A DNA stretch of 59,220 nt. Origin: Actinomycetes bacterium (GTDB lineage Bacteria; Actinomycetota; Acidimicrobiia; Acidimicrobiales; Acidimicrobiaceae). Shown here in pieces: positions 45,919 through 54,849 of the stretch (within the stretch, counting starts at the first letter, position 1; each line of letters opens with the position of its first letter). Where the stretch lies: assembly GCA_021819725.1 (NCBI GenBank), contig JAKAQR010000014.1:1-59220 (forward strand), given 5' to 3'. The translations under genes and the position numbers were made by a program. The notes below the pieces were generated by a model that did not search any database, was not told where the DNA came from, and saw only the letters and a list, made by a program, of their open reading frames with translations.

Positions 45919-46701
45919 ATGAGTGATCCTCTGCCTGAGACCAGTCCGATTCTCGTTGCGACCGACTTGGTACAGGCGTTTCGGGAACGACAGGTGCTTT
46001 TTGACCTCTCTCTCTCAATTCCGATGGGCGAAGTGCATGGACTACTTGGATCCAACGGTGCAGGCAAGACGACTACTCTCAACATCCTTGCAGGACTCGT
46101 TCCCCCGGTGAGTGGGCAGGTACTGATCGATGGGAAATCGGTCTGGCCGGACCCCACTGCCATAAGGAACCTCATCGGTTACGTTGCTGACGAACCAATC
46201 TTCCTCTCCCAGCTGACCGCCCGTGAACACCTTGATCTTTTTGCCCACGCCTTTGGTTATCAGCAGGAACTACCCAGGCGAACCGTTGAACTCCTTGAGC
46301 TCGTGGGGTTGAATGAACACGCTGATGAGCGAGTGGCCGGATTCTCACGCGGTATGAAAAAACGTTTCGCCCTCGCCCTCGCCCTGGTGCCCGACCCTTT
46401 GGTACTCCTCCTCGATGAACCCACCGTCGGGCTCGATCCGCGCTGGATCCGTCGTGTCCGTGAGCTCATCACCGAACTGGCCAGCCAGGGCAAGACCATC
46501 ATCTTCTCGAGCCACCTGCTTGAGCTGGTGGAATCGGTGGTGCAACGAGCTACCATTCTGTCCAATGGACGCGTACTAGCATCCGGAGCACTTTCTGAAC
46601 TCCGATCAAAGGCAGTGCTCCAGGAGGGAGCCGACCTCGAGGAGGTCTTTTTCGCCCTGACTGACCACCAGGACCACCCCGATGCGACCTCAACCAGCTA
46701 G
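45919..46701 (+). CDS. ABC transporter ATP-binding protein
   Basis: A 260-residue ABC ATPase: Walker A GSNGAGKTT, signature GFSRGMKKR (a common variant of LSGGQ in ABC-2 exporters), Walker B LVLLLDEPTVGLD and the H-loop FSSHLLE. It powers the membrane protein encoded downstream, whose start overlaps this gene by 20 bases. No Shine-Dalgarno precedes ATG 45919; TACAGT eight bases upstream suggests a leaderless start. The substrate is unknown. Confidence 0.93.
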   Translation: MSDPLPETSPILVATDLVQAFRERQVLFDLSLSIPMGEVHGLLGSNGAGKTTTLNILAGLVPPVSGQVLIDGKSVWPDPTAIRNLIGYVADEPIFLSQLTAREHLDLFAHAFGYQQELPRRTVELLELVGLNEHADERVAGFSRGMKKRFALALALVPDPLVLLLDEPTVGLDPRWIRRVRELITELASQGKTIIFSSHLLELVESVVQRATILSNGRVLASGALSELRSKAVLQEGADLEEVFFALTDHQDHPDATSTS

Positions 46702-48352
46702 AGCAAGGACCGTTACCTGGCTCCTCCTTGTTGCGAGCATCAAGGCTCGGTATCGCGTCACCAATAAGGGCCTACCAAACGCGCGTGTGTGGCCAAGGGT
46801 GATGTTGAGCACCGGGATCATGTTGATCTTTACCCTCGTGATCTTTGCGGCCATAGTTGGCACCGAACATCGGTTCTTCCCAGGCAACGCCACAGCGACG
46901 ATCCCCTTCCTAGTTGTGGCCGCTAATCTTCTGGCGATCTTTCTAGTCTTGGGTGGCATTGGGACCCTCTCGATCGTGCTCGCAAGCAAGAGTAGCCAAC
47001 GAGTGGCAAGACTGCTACCCGTCCGACAGAGCGCGGATATCCTCACCTCCTTCGTTGCCGCAAACATCGCTACGTTCGCTAGCGCTGCGGTCGTAACGTT
47101 CCTGATGGAACTGCTCATCGTCTCGTTGATTCATGGCAACTTCATCGAATATCTGCTCTGCATCATCGCAGCGATTGAATCAATGGCCATCGCGATTGGA
47201 TTGACGCTGATCGCGGGAGGGGGCATGGTGCGATTCCTTCCCACCTCCGTGCACAAGTGGATCATCGCAATCTTGGGGAACCCTTTTCTTATCCTGGTCA
47301 TTGCCTCAATCACCTTAGACCACCAACAGTTGAGCCGGACGATCATCCACATGACGTCTGGAGCGACGATCCGCCTGGCAGCACTGGCATTGCCTGGAGG
47401 CATCTTCACCCCAATGACACAACGAGCACCAGTTCCATTCGCGATTGGTATCTTCGTCGAACTCCTCGTTGCAGGTCTGGTCGGCTATGGGGGTTGGCGG
47501 ATCGTCGCGCAACCCCGCAAAGAGGGTGCTGTGAAGCGACAGAACGCTGTTGCCTTGACACCTCACCTACCGGCACCGTCACTCTCAGAACCAGCAACCA
47601 AGGAACTAGCGGAGAACGAGGATTCCGATTGGCAAGGGACAGCAGGCCTTTCCATGATCCGCCGCCAGCCAAGTCCTGGTCCCTGGTCAGAGGCGATCAC
47701 GCTTAGCCGCATCCTGCTGCGCCTCCTGATCCGGGAGAATCTGGTCGGTACGCTCATCTTTTCCACGGTCGTGCCGCTGTTGATCCTCTTAGGCCTTGGC
47801 AGGGGTGGCTTAAACCTGGGTCTACTTCTCTTCTTTGGGGCACAGATGGCAATGGGTGTCGCACGCATTGCCGCACTGTGGGGATTTGACCGTTTCCGAC
47901 CGCTTCTGGTGACACCGATAACGCGTACGACCTTCGCCTATCTTTTCACCTTGTGGTGGGTGGCGATCGGCGTGCTACTCTTCGTGGCTGTCTTTTTGGC
48001 CACTCTCCACGGGGACCCCACGCGTGCACTGCTGTCGGGGGCAATTGCCGCCACCCTCGGGCTAGCAGACGCCACCGTCGTGCTCATGGCATTGGCGTAC
48101 TTTCCAAGGAGTGCACCCCAGACATGGGGGCAACGCCTCTCAACTGGAGGATCGATTGCAACATTCGCCGCCAGCTTTGCCACCTTCATCATCGGCGGCA
48201 TAGCCACCCAGATGCAATCATTTGGTCTCATCTTTATCCTGATCTTGACCTTTATACTCGCTGCAGGAGCGATGAACTGGATCTTCCTTGCAGGTGCTGA
48301 AACCTATCTCCACCAGCTCCGCACCGCTGATCCGCTCGTTGTGCCGATCTAG
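46682..48352 (+). CDS. ABC-2-type membrane protein
   Basis: A 556-residue polytopic protein with about six helices in the N-terminal part (38-270), a cytosolic loop of roughly 80 residues rich in charged residues (about 283-345), and six or so more helices to the C-terminus. This doubled permease layout is seen in large ABC-2 exporters that pair with one ATPase. The gene overlaps the ATPase gene by 20 bases, so the two are coupled. No family-defining motif gives a substrate. Confidence 0.82.
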   Translation: MRPQPARARTVTWLLLVASIKARYRVTNKGLPNARVWPRVMLSTGIMLIFTLVIFAAIVGTEHRFFPGNATATIPFLVVAANLLAIFLVLGGIGTLSIVLASKSSQRVARLLPVRQSADILTSFVAANIATFASAAVVTFLMELLIVSLIHGNFIEYLLCIIAAIESMAIAIGLTLIAGGGMVRFLPTSVHKWIIAILGNPFLILVIASITLDHQQLSRTIIHMTSGATIRLAALALPGGIFTPMTQRAPVPFAIGIFVELLVAGLVGYGGWRIVAQPRKEGAVKRQNAVALTPHLPAPSLSEPATKELAENEDSDWQGTAGLSMIRRQPSPGPWSEAITLSRILLRLLIRENLVGTLIFSTVVPLLILLGLGRGGLNLGLLLFFGAQMAMGVARIAALWGFDRFRPLLVTPITRTTFAYLFTLWWVAIGVLLFVAVFLATLHGDPTRALLSGAIAATLGLADATVVLMALAYFPRSAPQTWGQRLSTGGSIATFAASFATFIIGGIATQMQSFGLIFILILTFILAAGAMNWIFLAGAETYLHQLRTADPLVVPI

Positions 48353-49010
48353 TGCGACAGGCGTCTTTGGATCACCAGTATTCTCACCACCACGATAAAC
48401 TCCGCTCGTTGGCGTTGGGTATGTCGGTCGTGAGACCATGGCGGACGTTATCGACAGCGCTCTTGTCTAGCAAGGGCCACGGGGCAGTGAGCCTGCGGCC
48501 CACCCTTCATCTCCAATCGGCGCAGCTCCTCCGCATCGAGATGCTCGGCACCCGTATCACACCCTGATGTCCGAGTGACCAAAGAGAGCGCAACGACATC
48601 TTCAGTAATCACTCATCACGCGTTCTGCTCCATCAGCGTTTCCCAAGAACGATCACCTTGACATCGAAAGCTGGTCGCCATCAAGGAGACCCATCAGCGA
48701 ACTATCGCGCATTTCCCAGGTAGGAAGAGCCCCGGCACTATCCTTGCGCACCTTGCCCATCAACGTTAGGAAACTCTATCTTCATGGATACCCCCATGGT
48801 TAGAGTGATGCGAACGCTTGGATAACGCTGGAAGGCCCCTATCGTTCCCACGTGCACCAGATAGACTCACCAATCATCAACGTGGAACGGAGCTATCTCA
48901 ACCATGACTCATCAAGTCCGCGTAAAGAAGTTCACCGGGTGGCGTCGGTCCAGTAGGAGGGCGTTGACCGCCCTCGGAGAGAGGTATGGTAAGCCGCTGC
49001 CTCTGATGAG
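48353..49010. other. Intergenic region before the ClC gene
   Basis: About 660 bases with no supported gene, hairpin or repeat. TTGACC at 48964 and TATGGT at 48985 form a possible but poorly spaced (15 bases) promoter for the ClC gene. Confidence 0.45.
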
Positions 49011-50480
49011 ATGCCAATATACCCGCCTATGGCGCGCTATGGATCAAAGGTCGTTCGCACGTTGAATGATCTACTCCGTCGTCTCCAACGACTGATTCAC
49101 CGCTTCTTTGGTCGACTAAACCAAACAGGTCACAACTCGGATTCACGAGGAGCCGAACAGGCGAATGTCCCACCCCGACTTGCGGACCTTCCACCGCGCT
49201 TCTGGGTGTTGGTACTGCTCACCGGCGTCGGGGCAGGTATCGGAGCGATGGTGATGATGGGAGTCCTCCGAACCGTGCAACACATCGCGTTTGATTACCA
49301 CTCGGGCGAGTTCTCAAACGCCGTCGCAGCCCACAGCGCCTTACGACTCGTCGTTGTACTCGCCATCGGTGGTATGGTCACCGGCCTCGGGCTGTGGGCA
49401 CTGCGCCGCTTTACCGGCAGCACCGGAGGCGAGCCAACCGAGGTCGTATGGTCACGAACAGGAAACCTGTCGCTCATTCGAACGCTCGCTACGGGGGTGC
49501 TCTCGGAGATCACCGTTGCGATGGGAGGGTCCATAGGGCGCGAAGCGGCACCCCAACGCACGGGCGCTGCCACCGGTAGCTTTCTGGCACGAAGGTTCTC
49601 ACTCCCCCCAGAACAACGATCGCTCCTGATTGCCTGTGGAGCAGGTGCCGGACTCGGCGCGGTCTACAACGTCCCCCTCGCCGGAGCACTCTTTGCGCTC
49701 GAGATCTACCTCGGCACGATGTCGCTGCCACTTGTGCTTCCCGCCTTATTGACATCAGGAATTGCGGTAGTTGTATCGTGGATTACTCTCCCCGCTCACA
49801 CCGTGTACTTCGTGCCCAAACTGGCGAACCCCACCACCTCACTGATCGTCTTCGCCATCGTTATTGGACCAGTCATGGGTCTTGCGTCTGCTGGTTATGT
49901 CAAGATCATCACCTGGGCGAGTGATCACCGGCCCAAGGGGCGACTTCTCTTCATCCAACCAGTGCTCGTCTTCACCGCATTAGGTTTCGTCGCGATCTCG
50001 TACCCACTTCTACTGGGTAACGGTGTCGATCTCGCGCAATATGCTTTCACCGGCTCGGCCAGCGCTGGTCTGTTGGTTCTTCTCGCACTTGCGGCACTCA
50101 AACCGGTAGCCACCGCTGCCTGTCTGCGCAGCGGAGCGTCCGGTGGCCTCTTCACCCCAACCATGAGCTTCGGCGCAATTTTCGGTGCACTTATTGGCCA
50201 CCTTTGGTTGCTCATGTGGCCAGGACCATCAGTCGCAGCCTTCGCCGTGATCGGAGCAGCAGCGCTACTGGCTGGCGCCATAGAGGCACCCCTCACTGGT
50301 ATCGCGATGACTATCGAACTCACGCGCACGATCGCCATCACTGCACCGATCCTCATTGCCGCCGTTGGAGCAACCCTCATCTCGCGGCGCTTCGACTTAC
50401 GCTCCATCTACTCAGCGAGGCTGTCTCCACAACCCCCTGACCCACCACCATCTTCATCTCCTCAACCACCGCCCGAGTAG
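49011..50480 (+). CDS. ClC-family chloride channel or H+/Cl- antiporter
   Basis: A 489-residue membrane protein with ClC motifs: GSTGGEP (first selectivity region), GSIGREAAPQ with the gating-Glu position, and SGASGGLFTPTMSFGA (GxFxP). About ten to twelve helices run from residue 65 to 460. The tail is proline-rich (QPPDPPPSSSPQPPPE) and there is no CBS pair. In acidophiles, ClC proteins take part in acid resistance; that role here is inference. The ATG at 49011 lacks a good ribosome binding site, and ATG 49029 is an alternative. Confidence 0.9.
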   Translation: MPIYPPMARYGSKVVRTLNDLLRRLQRLIHRFFGRLNQTGHNSDSRGAEQANVPPRLADLPPRFWVLVLLTGVGAGIGAMVMMGVLRTVQHIAFDYHSGEFSNAVAAHSALRLVVVLAIGGMVTGLGLWALRRFTGSTGGEPTEVVWSRTGNLSLIRTLATGVLSEITVAMGGSIGREAAPQRTGAATGSFLARRFSLPPEQRSLLIACGAGAGLGAVYNVPLAGALFALEIYLGTMSLPLVLPALLTSGIAVVVSWITLPAHTVYFVPKLANPTTSLIVFAIVIGPVMGLASAGYVKIITWASDHRPKGRLLFIQPVLVFTALGFVAISYPLLLGNGVDLAQYAFTGSASAGLLVLLALAALKPVATAACLRSGASGGLFTPTMSFGAIFGALIGHLWLLMWPGPSVAAFAVIGAAALLAGAIEAPLTGIAMTIELTRTIAITAPILIAAVGATLISRRFDLRSIYSARLSPQPPDPPPSSSPQPPPE

Positions 50481-51369
50481 CTCTGGCAGGGACAAGGAAC
50501 AAGAATCTGGCGGGTTTGGAACGTGTGTCATTACTGAACCCTGTCGCCAGTTCGCCCCCTGCGACGTCCTGTGACCACAAACGACAAGAACCGTCCCAGA
50601 GAGTATGACGACAACGATAAGTCCCGAAGTGTTCTTCACGAGCGACGCGCTACACCAATGGCTGCGACCGTGAAACAGGAAGCTTCTGGCGTTACTCAAT
50701 GAAGGCTGGCTGCCAACCGGGTCACTGCCTACGTCCAGCGGCACAGCACCAAGCCGAACATGAGGGGCACCGCCTTAGAGCAAGGCAATCCGACCATCTA
50801 TCGGAATTATAAGAGGCAGTTTCACAACATGCTCGCTTAAGAGTTTGAATGGTTGATAGACGACAGAGTTGATCCACACCAGCAGCCTCGGCAACGATAG
50901 GGTTGCAGCTCTTGACAAACACGCGCAACCGTGCAGTGGCGGACAAACAATTGCATAGTGGCGGACACCAAACCGGTATGGCATTGGTAAGCGCAACGCA
51001 GCTGGGCAAGGAGAGCGTTGTCACATGGAAGAGGGCTGCCTACCGCTTCGCACCTCTCATGGTGAGCGCGACATGCTAACGAATCGGGCGTCCGGTAGTA
51101 TTAATGAACTCCACGCGACTCCCCCGTTGACCCAGTTGCGGATGCATCACCAGCCTCCCAGAATAGATACCGACAAGGCCAACTGGACGGAAAGGAGTCA
51201 ACTCCCCTTATGTCAAACAATTCTGGTGAGGGGCGCGAGGTACCGCGATGGATACCACTCATTCGCCATTTCGCCCCTGGTCTACACCCTTTCACAGCTT
51301 CGGCTGCACGTGACCGTCAGGCTTGATGGCTAGCCTGGAGATTGAGGATTCCTGAACAATTCATGAGGG
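50481..51369. other. Long unassigned region with a short direct repeat
   Basis: Nearly 900 bases with no gene I can support. AGTGGCGGACA occurs at about 50934-50944 and again at 50957-50967. Repeats of this type at 20-25 base spacing can mark the end of an IS21-like element, but no transposase remnant is visible, so I leave it unassigned. Confidence 0.4.
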
Positions 51370-51375
51370 GTGAAG

Positions 51376-52602
51376 GTGGCGTCGGCGCGCGAAGTCTGGG
51401 GCAATCGCGTGGTGCGAAGGCTTGTCATTGCCCGCTCGCTGGCCTCATTCGGTTCCGGCATGTTGCCAGTGGCGTTGAGCTTCACTATTCTGGACCGTTT
51501 TCACTCGGCCAGTGATTACGGATATGTACTAGGGGCTCAGGCGATAGCCACAGTCGCGGTGCTCTTCTTTGCCGGAGTGATCGGCGATCGCGTTGCGCGT
51601 AAGCCCTTAGTAATGGGCTCGGACATGATCATTGGGCTGATGCGGATCGTAATGGCGCTTGCTGCCCTCTTGGCATTGCAAGAACTTTGGATTTACCTGG
51701 TAGCCCAGCTCATCGTAGGGTTTGCATACTCACTGTTCTTTCCAGCCTTTGAGGGATGGTTCCAGGCTGTCATCCCAATGGAGTATCGACAACAGGCCAA
51801 TGCACTCCGGAGCATCTACTGGAACACCGGCAACATTCTTGGTCCCGCGATCGCCGGCTTTCTTGCAGCACTGGTCTTTCCTGGTTGGGCACTCTTGCTC
51901 TCAGGTCTTTTGCCACTCGGCACGGTCGTCATCTTTGCAGGTCTTCCTCCCGATCTGACGCATCAGGAACGAAGCGTTTCGACGTTTCGCCAAGATATCG
52001 TCGAAGGCTGGGGTGCGTTCTGGCACCGGACTTGGATTTGGACGGTCGATCTCCAGTTCGCACTATGGCACGTCGTTGCTTATGCGCCGTTGGTGGTCTT
52101 GGGACCGGTACTGGCCATCCGCTACTATCACGGTCCCGGTGGCTGGGGCTTGATCTGGGGAAGCGTCGCTGTCGGTGGTGTCGCTGGGGGGCTATGGGCC
52201 TTTCGGAGTAGAAGTCGTCGACCCCTGCGGCTTGGTTTGCTGGCACTGTTCTCAACGGTCTCAATTCTCCTCGCTCTTGCCTTTCATCTATCGATCGGGT
52301 ACGTTCTCGTCGCCGGGGCACTGTCCGGGATGGGTCTTGAGTACTTCTCCTCACTGTGGGGTACGCTCATGCAGAACCACGTTCCACCCGAGGTCATGTC
52401 GAAAGTCACCAGCTTTGACTGGCTGGCTAGTTCCGCGCTACTCCCACTGGGCTATGCGATTGCAGTCCCCTTCTCACATCTGGTCGGGCAGGGAGGTGTC
52501 CTCGAAATCGGTGCTGGCTACGTTGTAGGCTCAACGCTGCTGGTGCTTGCAGTGCCTCAGGTTTGGCGTCTTCCAAGAGCCCCCGAACCTCTGGATTCGT
52601 AG
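51376..52602 (+). CDS. MFS transporter
   Basis: A 408-residue major facilitator of the MFS_3 (enterobactin/macrolide exporter-like) type: motif A region GVIGDRVARKPLVMGSDM after helix 2, about twelve helices overall, and a conserved NALRSIYWNTGNILGPAIAG stretch. GTG 51376 is preceded by GAGGGGTGAAG; the frame could start two codons earlier at GTG 51370. Its 3' end overlaps the truncated YCII gene on the other strand by 46 bases, which suggests a deletion brought the two genes together. Confidence 0.85.
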   Translation: MASAREVWGNRVVRRLVIARSLASFGSGMLPVALSFTILDRFHSASDYGYVLGAQAIATVAVLFFAGVIGDRVARKPLVMGSDMIIGLMRIVMALAALLALQELWIYLVAQLIVGFAYSLFFPAFEGWFQAVIPMEYRQQANALRSIYWNTGNILGPAIAGFLAALVFPGWALLLSGLLPLGTVVIFAGLPPDLTHQERSVSTFRQDIVEGWGAFWHRTWIWTVDLQFALWHVVAYAPLVVLGPVLAIRYYHGPGGWGLIWGSVAVGGVAGGLWAFRSRSRRPLRLGLLALFSTVSILLALAFHLSIGYVLVAGALSGMGLEYFSSLWGTLMQNHVPPEVMSKVTSFDWLASSALLPLGYAIAVPFSHLVGQGGVLEIGAGYVVGSTLLVLAVPQVWRLPRAPEPLDS

Positions 52603-52817
52603 CCCCGGGTCTCGACGCAAGGACCATCGGTCACCAACGTCTCGTTGTTACGGACACGTACGGTGGAGGCCGAACTTGGAGCCTCTAGCTCTCGACCAAA
52701 CAGGCGCACCCCTCGCCTCTCCATCTCTTTGACCCAACGAGGAGCTTTGGATCCAAAGATCATCTCCTCATCTGGTGCCGAGGTGTCGTCGGGGCAGATG
52801 AACGCAAGGTAGTTCAT
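52557..52817 (-). pseudogene. Truncated YCII/DGPF-domain gene
   Basis: The first 70 or so residues match the YCII family used next to ECF sigma factors (MNYLAFICPDD at the start, STVRVRNNETLVTDGPCVETR at the conserved DGPF site). After that the normal C-terminal half (the strand and helix after the DGPF site) is missing and replaced by unrelated Gly/Arg/Ser residues read from the 3' end of the convergent MFS gene. So a 3' deletion has fused the remnant to foreign sequence. The 5' end is intact, with AGGGAG before the ATG. Confidence 0.7.
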
Positions 52818-53089
52818 ACGAGTCTCCCTTCATGTAGAACCTCAAAGTCACGAGTCACGATTGACTCTGGCACAGTCGATTCTGACACGTCCGACTCTGG
52901 CACGGCCCCCAGTATGTGCTGTACCTGATGCAACCTATCCTGTAGTCTTGCTGACCACCCGGGTGCCCGATGCGCGCCAGAGCCTATCAGCCCATGATGG
53001 TCTTGCTTCGCCACCGCGGTGGCTTCAGTATGTTGAAGGGTCAGGGCGGACTCATCTCGCCACCAGCAGTCAAACAAACTTGGATGCAT
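52814..53089 (-). CDS. Hypothetical protein overlapping the YCII remnant
   Basis: A 91-residue frame beginning at ATG 53089, five bases after GAGGAG, and ending in an ATGA overlap with the YCII remnant. I do not recognise the protein. It contains a pentapeptide repeat (VPESD-VSEST-VPESI) encoded by three 15-base units at 52863-52907. Good start signals argue for a real gene; lack of any family pattern argues against it. Confidence 0.3.
   Translation of the reverse strand: MHPSLFDCWWRDESALTLQHTEATAVAKQDHHGLIGSGAHRAPGWSARLQDRLHQVQHILGAVPESDVSESTVPESIVTRDFEVLHEGRLV
52863..52907. repeat. Three 15-bp tandem repeats
   Basis: GACTCTGGCACAGTC, GATTCTGACACGTCC and GACTCTGGCACGGCC follow head to tail. 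Period 15 keeps the overlapping minus-strand reading frame open. Confidence 0.75.
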
Positions 53090-53141
53090 AAGCGCTCCTC
53101 TACCTAGATGGCGCCGAGTCTCGGCAGCCATCTATACGACG

Positions 53142-53179
53142 AATCCTAGCAACGCAATTGGACCCCCGTTACTAGGATT
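53142..53179. promoter_or_regulatory. Inverted repeat between divergent genes
   Basis: AATCCTAGCAACG (53142-53154) and CGTTACTAGGATT (53167-53179) pair with a single mismatch over 13 bases around a 12-base loop. It lies between the minus-strand hypothetical gene and the VOC gene and could be an operator or a hairpin. Confidence 0.5.
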
Positions 53180-53285
53180 TATCACGATTGCTCTGTCGGG
53201 GTAGAGGTCAGAATGAGTAGTCTTGCAGGGGCGTTTACCTCACCCATGGGACATGGCCGCAGGTGCAACACGATATGCTTGGGCA

Positions 53286-53675
53286 ATGTCCAGTCGCCTA
53301 TTCAATAGCGCAGTCGGGGCGAACAATCCACACCCCCTGGCGGAGTTTTGGTGTCGAGTGCTCGGATGGGACGTTATCGAAGACGATGAGGTGTTCGATT
53401 ATGTGAGCATCGGTTCAGCGGATCACTCGTTGCCGGTGATTGATTTTCTGAAGGTGCCTGATCTAAAGTCGGGGAAGAACCGACTTCATCTTGACCTGCG
53501 CGCAGATGGGACAACAACCAAAGAGGAGCTGGCACGCTTGGAGGGCCTTGGTGCTCGTCGCGTTGACATCGGTCAGGGCCCAGATGTGAGCTGGATTGTC
53601 TTGGCGGACCCGGAAGGTAATGAGTTCTGTCTGCTAGGAAAGACTGCTCAAGAGTTGCTTGAGGCCAAAGCGTAG
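53286..53675 (+). CDS. VOC-family (glyoxalase-like) protein
   Basis: A 129-residue vicinal-oxygen-chelate fold protein with the pattern of small glyoxalase/bleomycin-resistance relatives: NNPHPLAEFWCRVLGW, RLHLDLRADG and WIVLADPEGNEFCLL. Substrate unknown. ATG 53286 has no Shine-Dalgarno and lies six bases after TATGCT (53274-53279), consistent with a leaderless message; an upstream start at 53223 is not supported. Confidence 0.8.
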   Translation: MSSRLFNSAVGANNPHPLAEFWCRVLGWDVIEDDEVFDYVSIGSADHSLPVIDFLKVPDLKSGKNRLHLDLRADGTTTKEELARLEGLGARRVDIGQGPDVSWIVLADPEGNEFCLLGKTAQELLEAKA

Positions 53676-54121
53676 CCTCCGGAGTCTGTCGCATGCTTTG
53701 TTGCCATCGGCAAGAAGAATCGGAACTTCGATCGACCATCCACGAGATACTCAACAAGGCCATAGGGTTGGCGTTGAAAACGGTGGGTTGTCCTGGGGCG
53801 GCGATGTGATCGATCCTTCCTTGATCAGGGTGAGCGACGAAGGAAGGTTCGTGCCAGAGATGGCGCCATCGCGCTCGACTATGCCACTGCGCTCGACTAT
53901 GCCAATCACGCGGCGGCGTGTGCGGCTTAGATGCCGTAGCTGGGTTCGACAGAAACGCTTGGTCCCTAGAGCTTCACGACTTCGTGGTAACCGTTGCTGG
54001 GCTGGCCCGTTCGCTGCTCCCAAGGCTACGGTTGGCGTGCACTGACACCAGAAGCTTCTCCAGACCGACTAAATGGACGGTCGCCGTCGAAGGACGGCAC
54101 GAGTTCGGGGTCAAGCCAGCC
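53676..54121. other. Unassigned region with an 18-bp duplication
   Basis: About 445 bases without a recognisable gene. GCGCTCGACTATGCC(ACT/AAT) is repeated head to tail at 53871-53888 and 53889-53906. Composition and short broken frames suggest decayed DNA. Confidence 0.45.
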
Positions 54122-54469
54122 TTATAGGGCGAGGTGGAGGCGCAGAGCTTCATCTAGGTCTGCCATGACCGCCGGTGGCACGACTCCGATCCTATTGCCC
54201 AGACGCTCGACGGCCACTGCTCGGACCTGCTCGGCTTGGGCTTTTGAGTCGCGTTCGAGTCCTGTATCAGTTGCCAGGAGTAGAACCTGGAAGGGGTAGA
54301 TGCGCGTAGTGTTCGTCGTGACGGGAACGAGTGTCACGACTCCGTGGCCCAGGCGATCTGCGATCATGTTGGCTCCGTCATTGCTGACGATTACTGCGGG
54401 TCGACGCTTGTTGGCCTCGGCACCTCTAATCGGGTCAAGATCAACCAAGCGGATCTCACCCCGCAGCAT
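54122..54469 (-). CDS. mazF: MazF/PemK-type toxin
   Basis: A 115-residue MazF-fold ribonuclease toxin: LRGEIRLVDLDPIRGAEANKRRPAVIVSND at the start (residues in outline), VTLVPVTTNTTRIYPFQV, and the C-terminal AVERLGNRIGVVPPAVMADLDEALRLHL. These cleave single-stranded RNA to stop translation. It overlaps the antitoxin gene upstream by 14 bases; ATG 54469 is the family-consistent start. First of three toxin-antitoxin modules within 4 kb. Confidence 0.9.
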   Translation of the reverse strand: MLRGEIRLVDLDPIRGAEANKRRPAVIVSNDGANMIADRLGHGVVTLVPVTTNTTRIYPFQVLLLATDTGLERDSKAQAEQVRAVAVERLGNRIGVVPPAVMADLDEALRLHLAL

Positions 54470-54689
54470 TGGTTCCGAGCCCGTCCCCAACCGTCACTTC
54501 CCAAGCTGCGGCTTCTCCTTCGTTCTCCCACTCGGCAAAGGCATCCTCGTAGGCCGCCCCGAGTTGTGCGCCTCGTAGGAGGCGCACTGCCCGGTGTAAG
54601 ACAGCAGAGCGAGACGCGATGCCTTGCTCGATGGCGTAGGCATCAAGAAACTCTACATCATCGTCAGGAAGGCTGACACTCAACTTCAT
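54456..54689 (-). CDS. MazE-like ribbon-helix-helix antitoxin
   Basis: A 77-residue antitoxin. The first 45 residues are a ribbon-helix-helix DNA-binding domain (KLSVSLPDDDVEFLDAYA, SRSAVLHRAVRLL) and the acidic tail (EDAFAEWENEGEAAAWE) would bind the toxin. It overlaps mazF. There is no Shine-Dalgarno; TAGTAT lies exactly six bases before ATG 54689. Two palindromes cover and flank the promoter, consistent with autorepression. Confidence 0.88.
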   Translation of the reverse strand: MKLSVSLPDDDVEFLDAYAIEQGIASRSAVLHRAVRLLRGAQLGAAYEDAFAEWENEGEAAAWEVTVGDGLGTNAAG

Positions 54690-54729
54690 ACTCAGATACT
54701 ACCATTGGTAGGGCTTTGGTAGTACCAAA
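54690..54729 (-). promoter_or_regulatory. Promoter and double operator of the mazE-mazF module
   Basis: On the minus strand, TAGTAT (54701-54696) is the -10, six bases before the start codon. TACCAATGGTA (54710-54700) overlaps it, and TTTGGTACTACCAAA (54729-54715) lies just upstream. Both contain TTGGTA/TACCAA half-sites, so repeated binding by the ribbon-helix-helix antitoxin is likely. Confidence 0.6.
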
Positions 54730-54849
54730 ATACAGATCTGGCACGAATCATGGATCGGCCACAACCCCGTGTTCCAGGGCGCAGGCGCCAGGGTAAATGA
54801 CAGTTAGAGGCAATACCACTTAGTCAAGGCCTTCACGCGTCAAGCCTGG

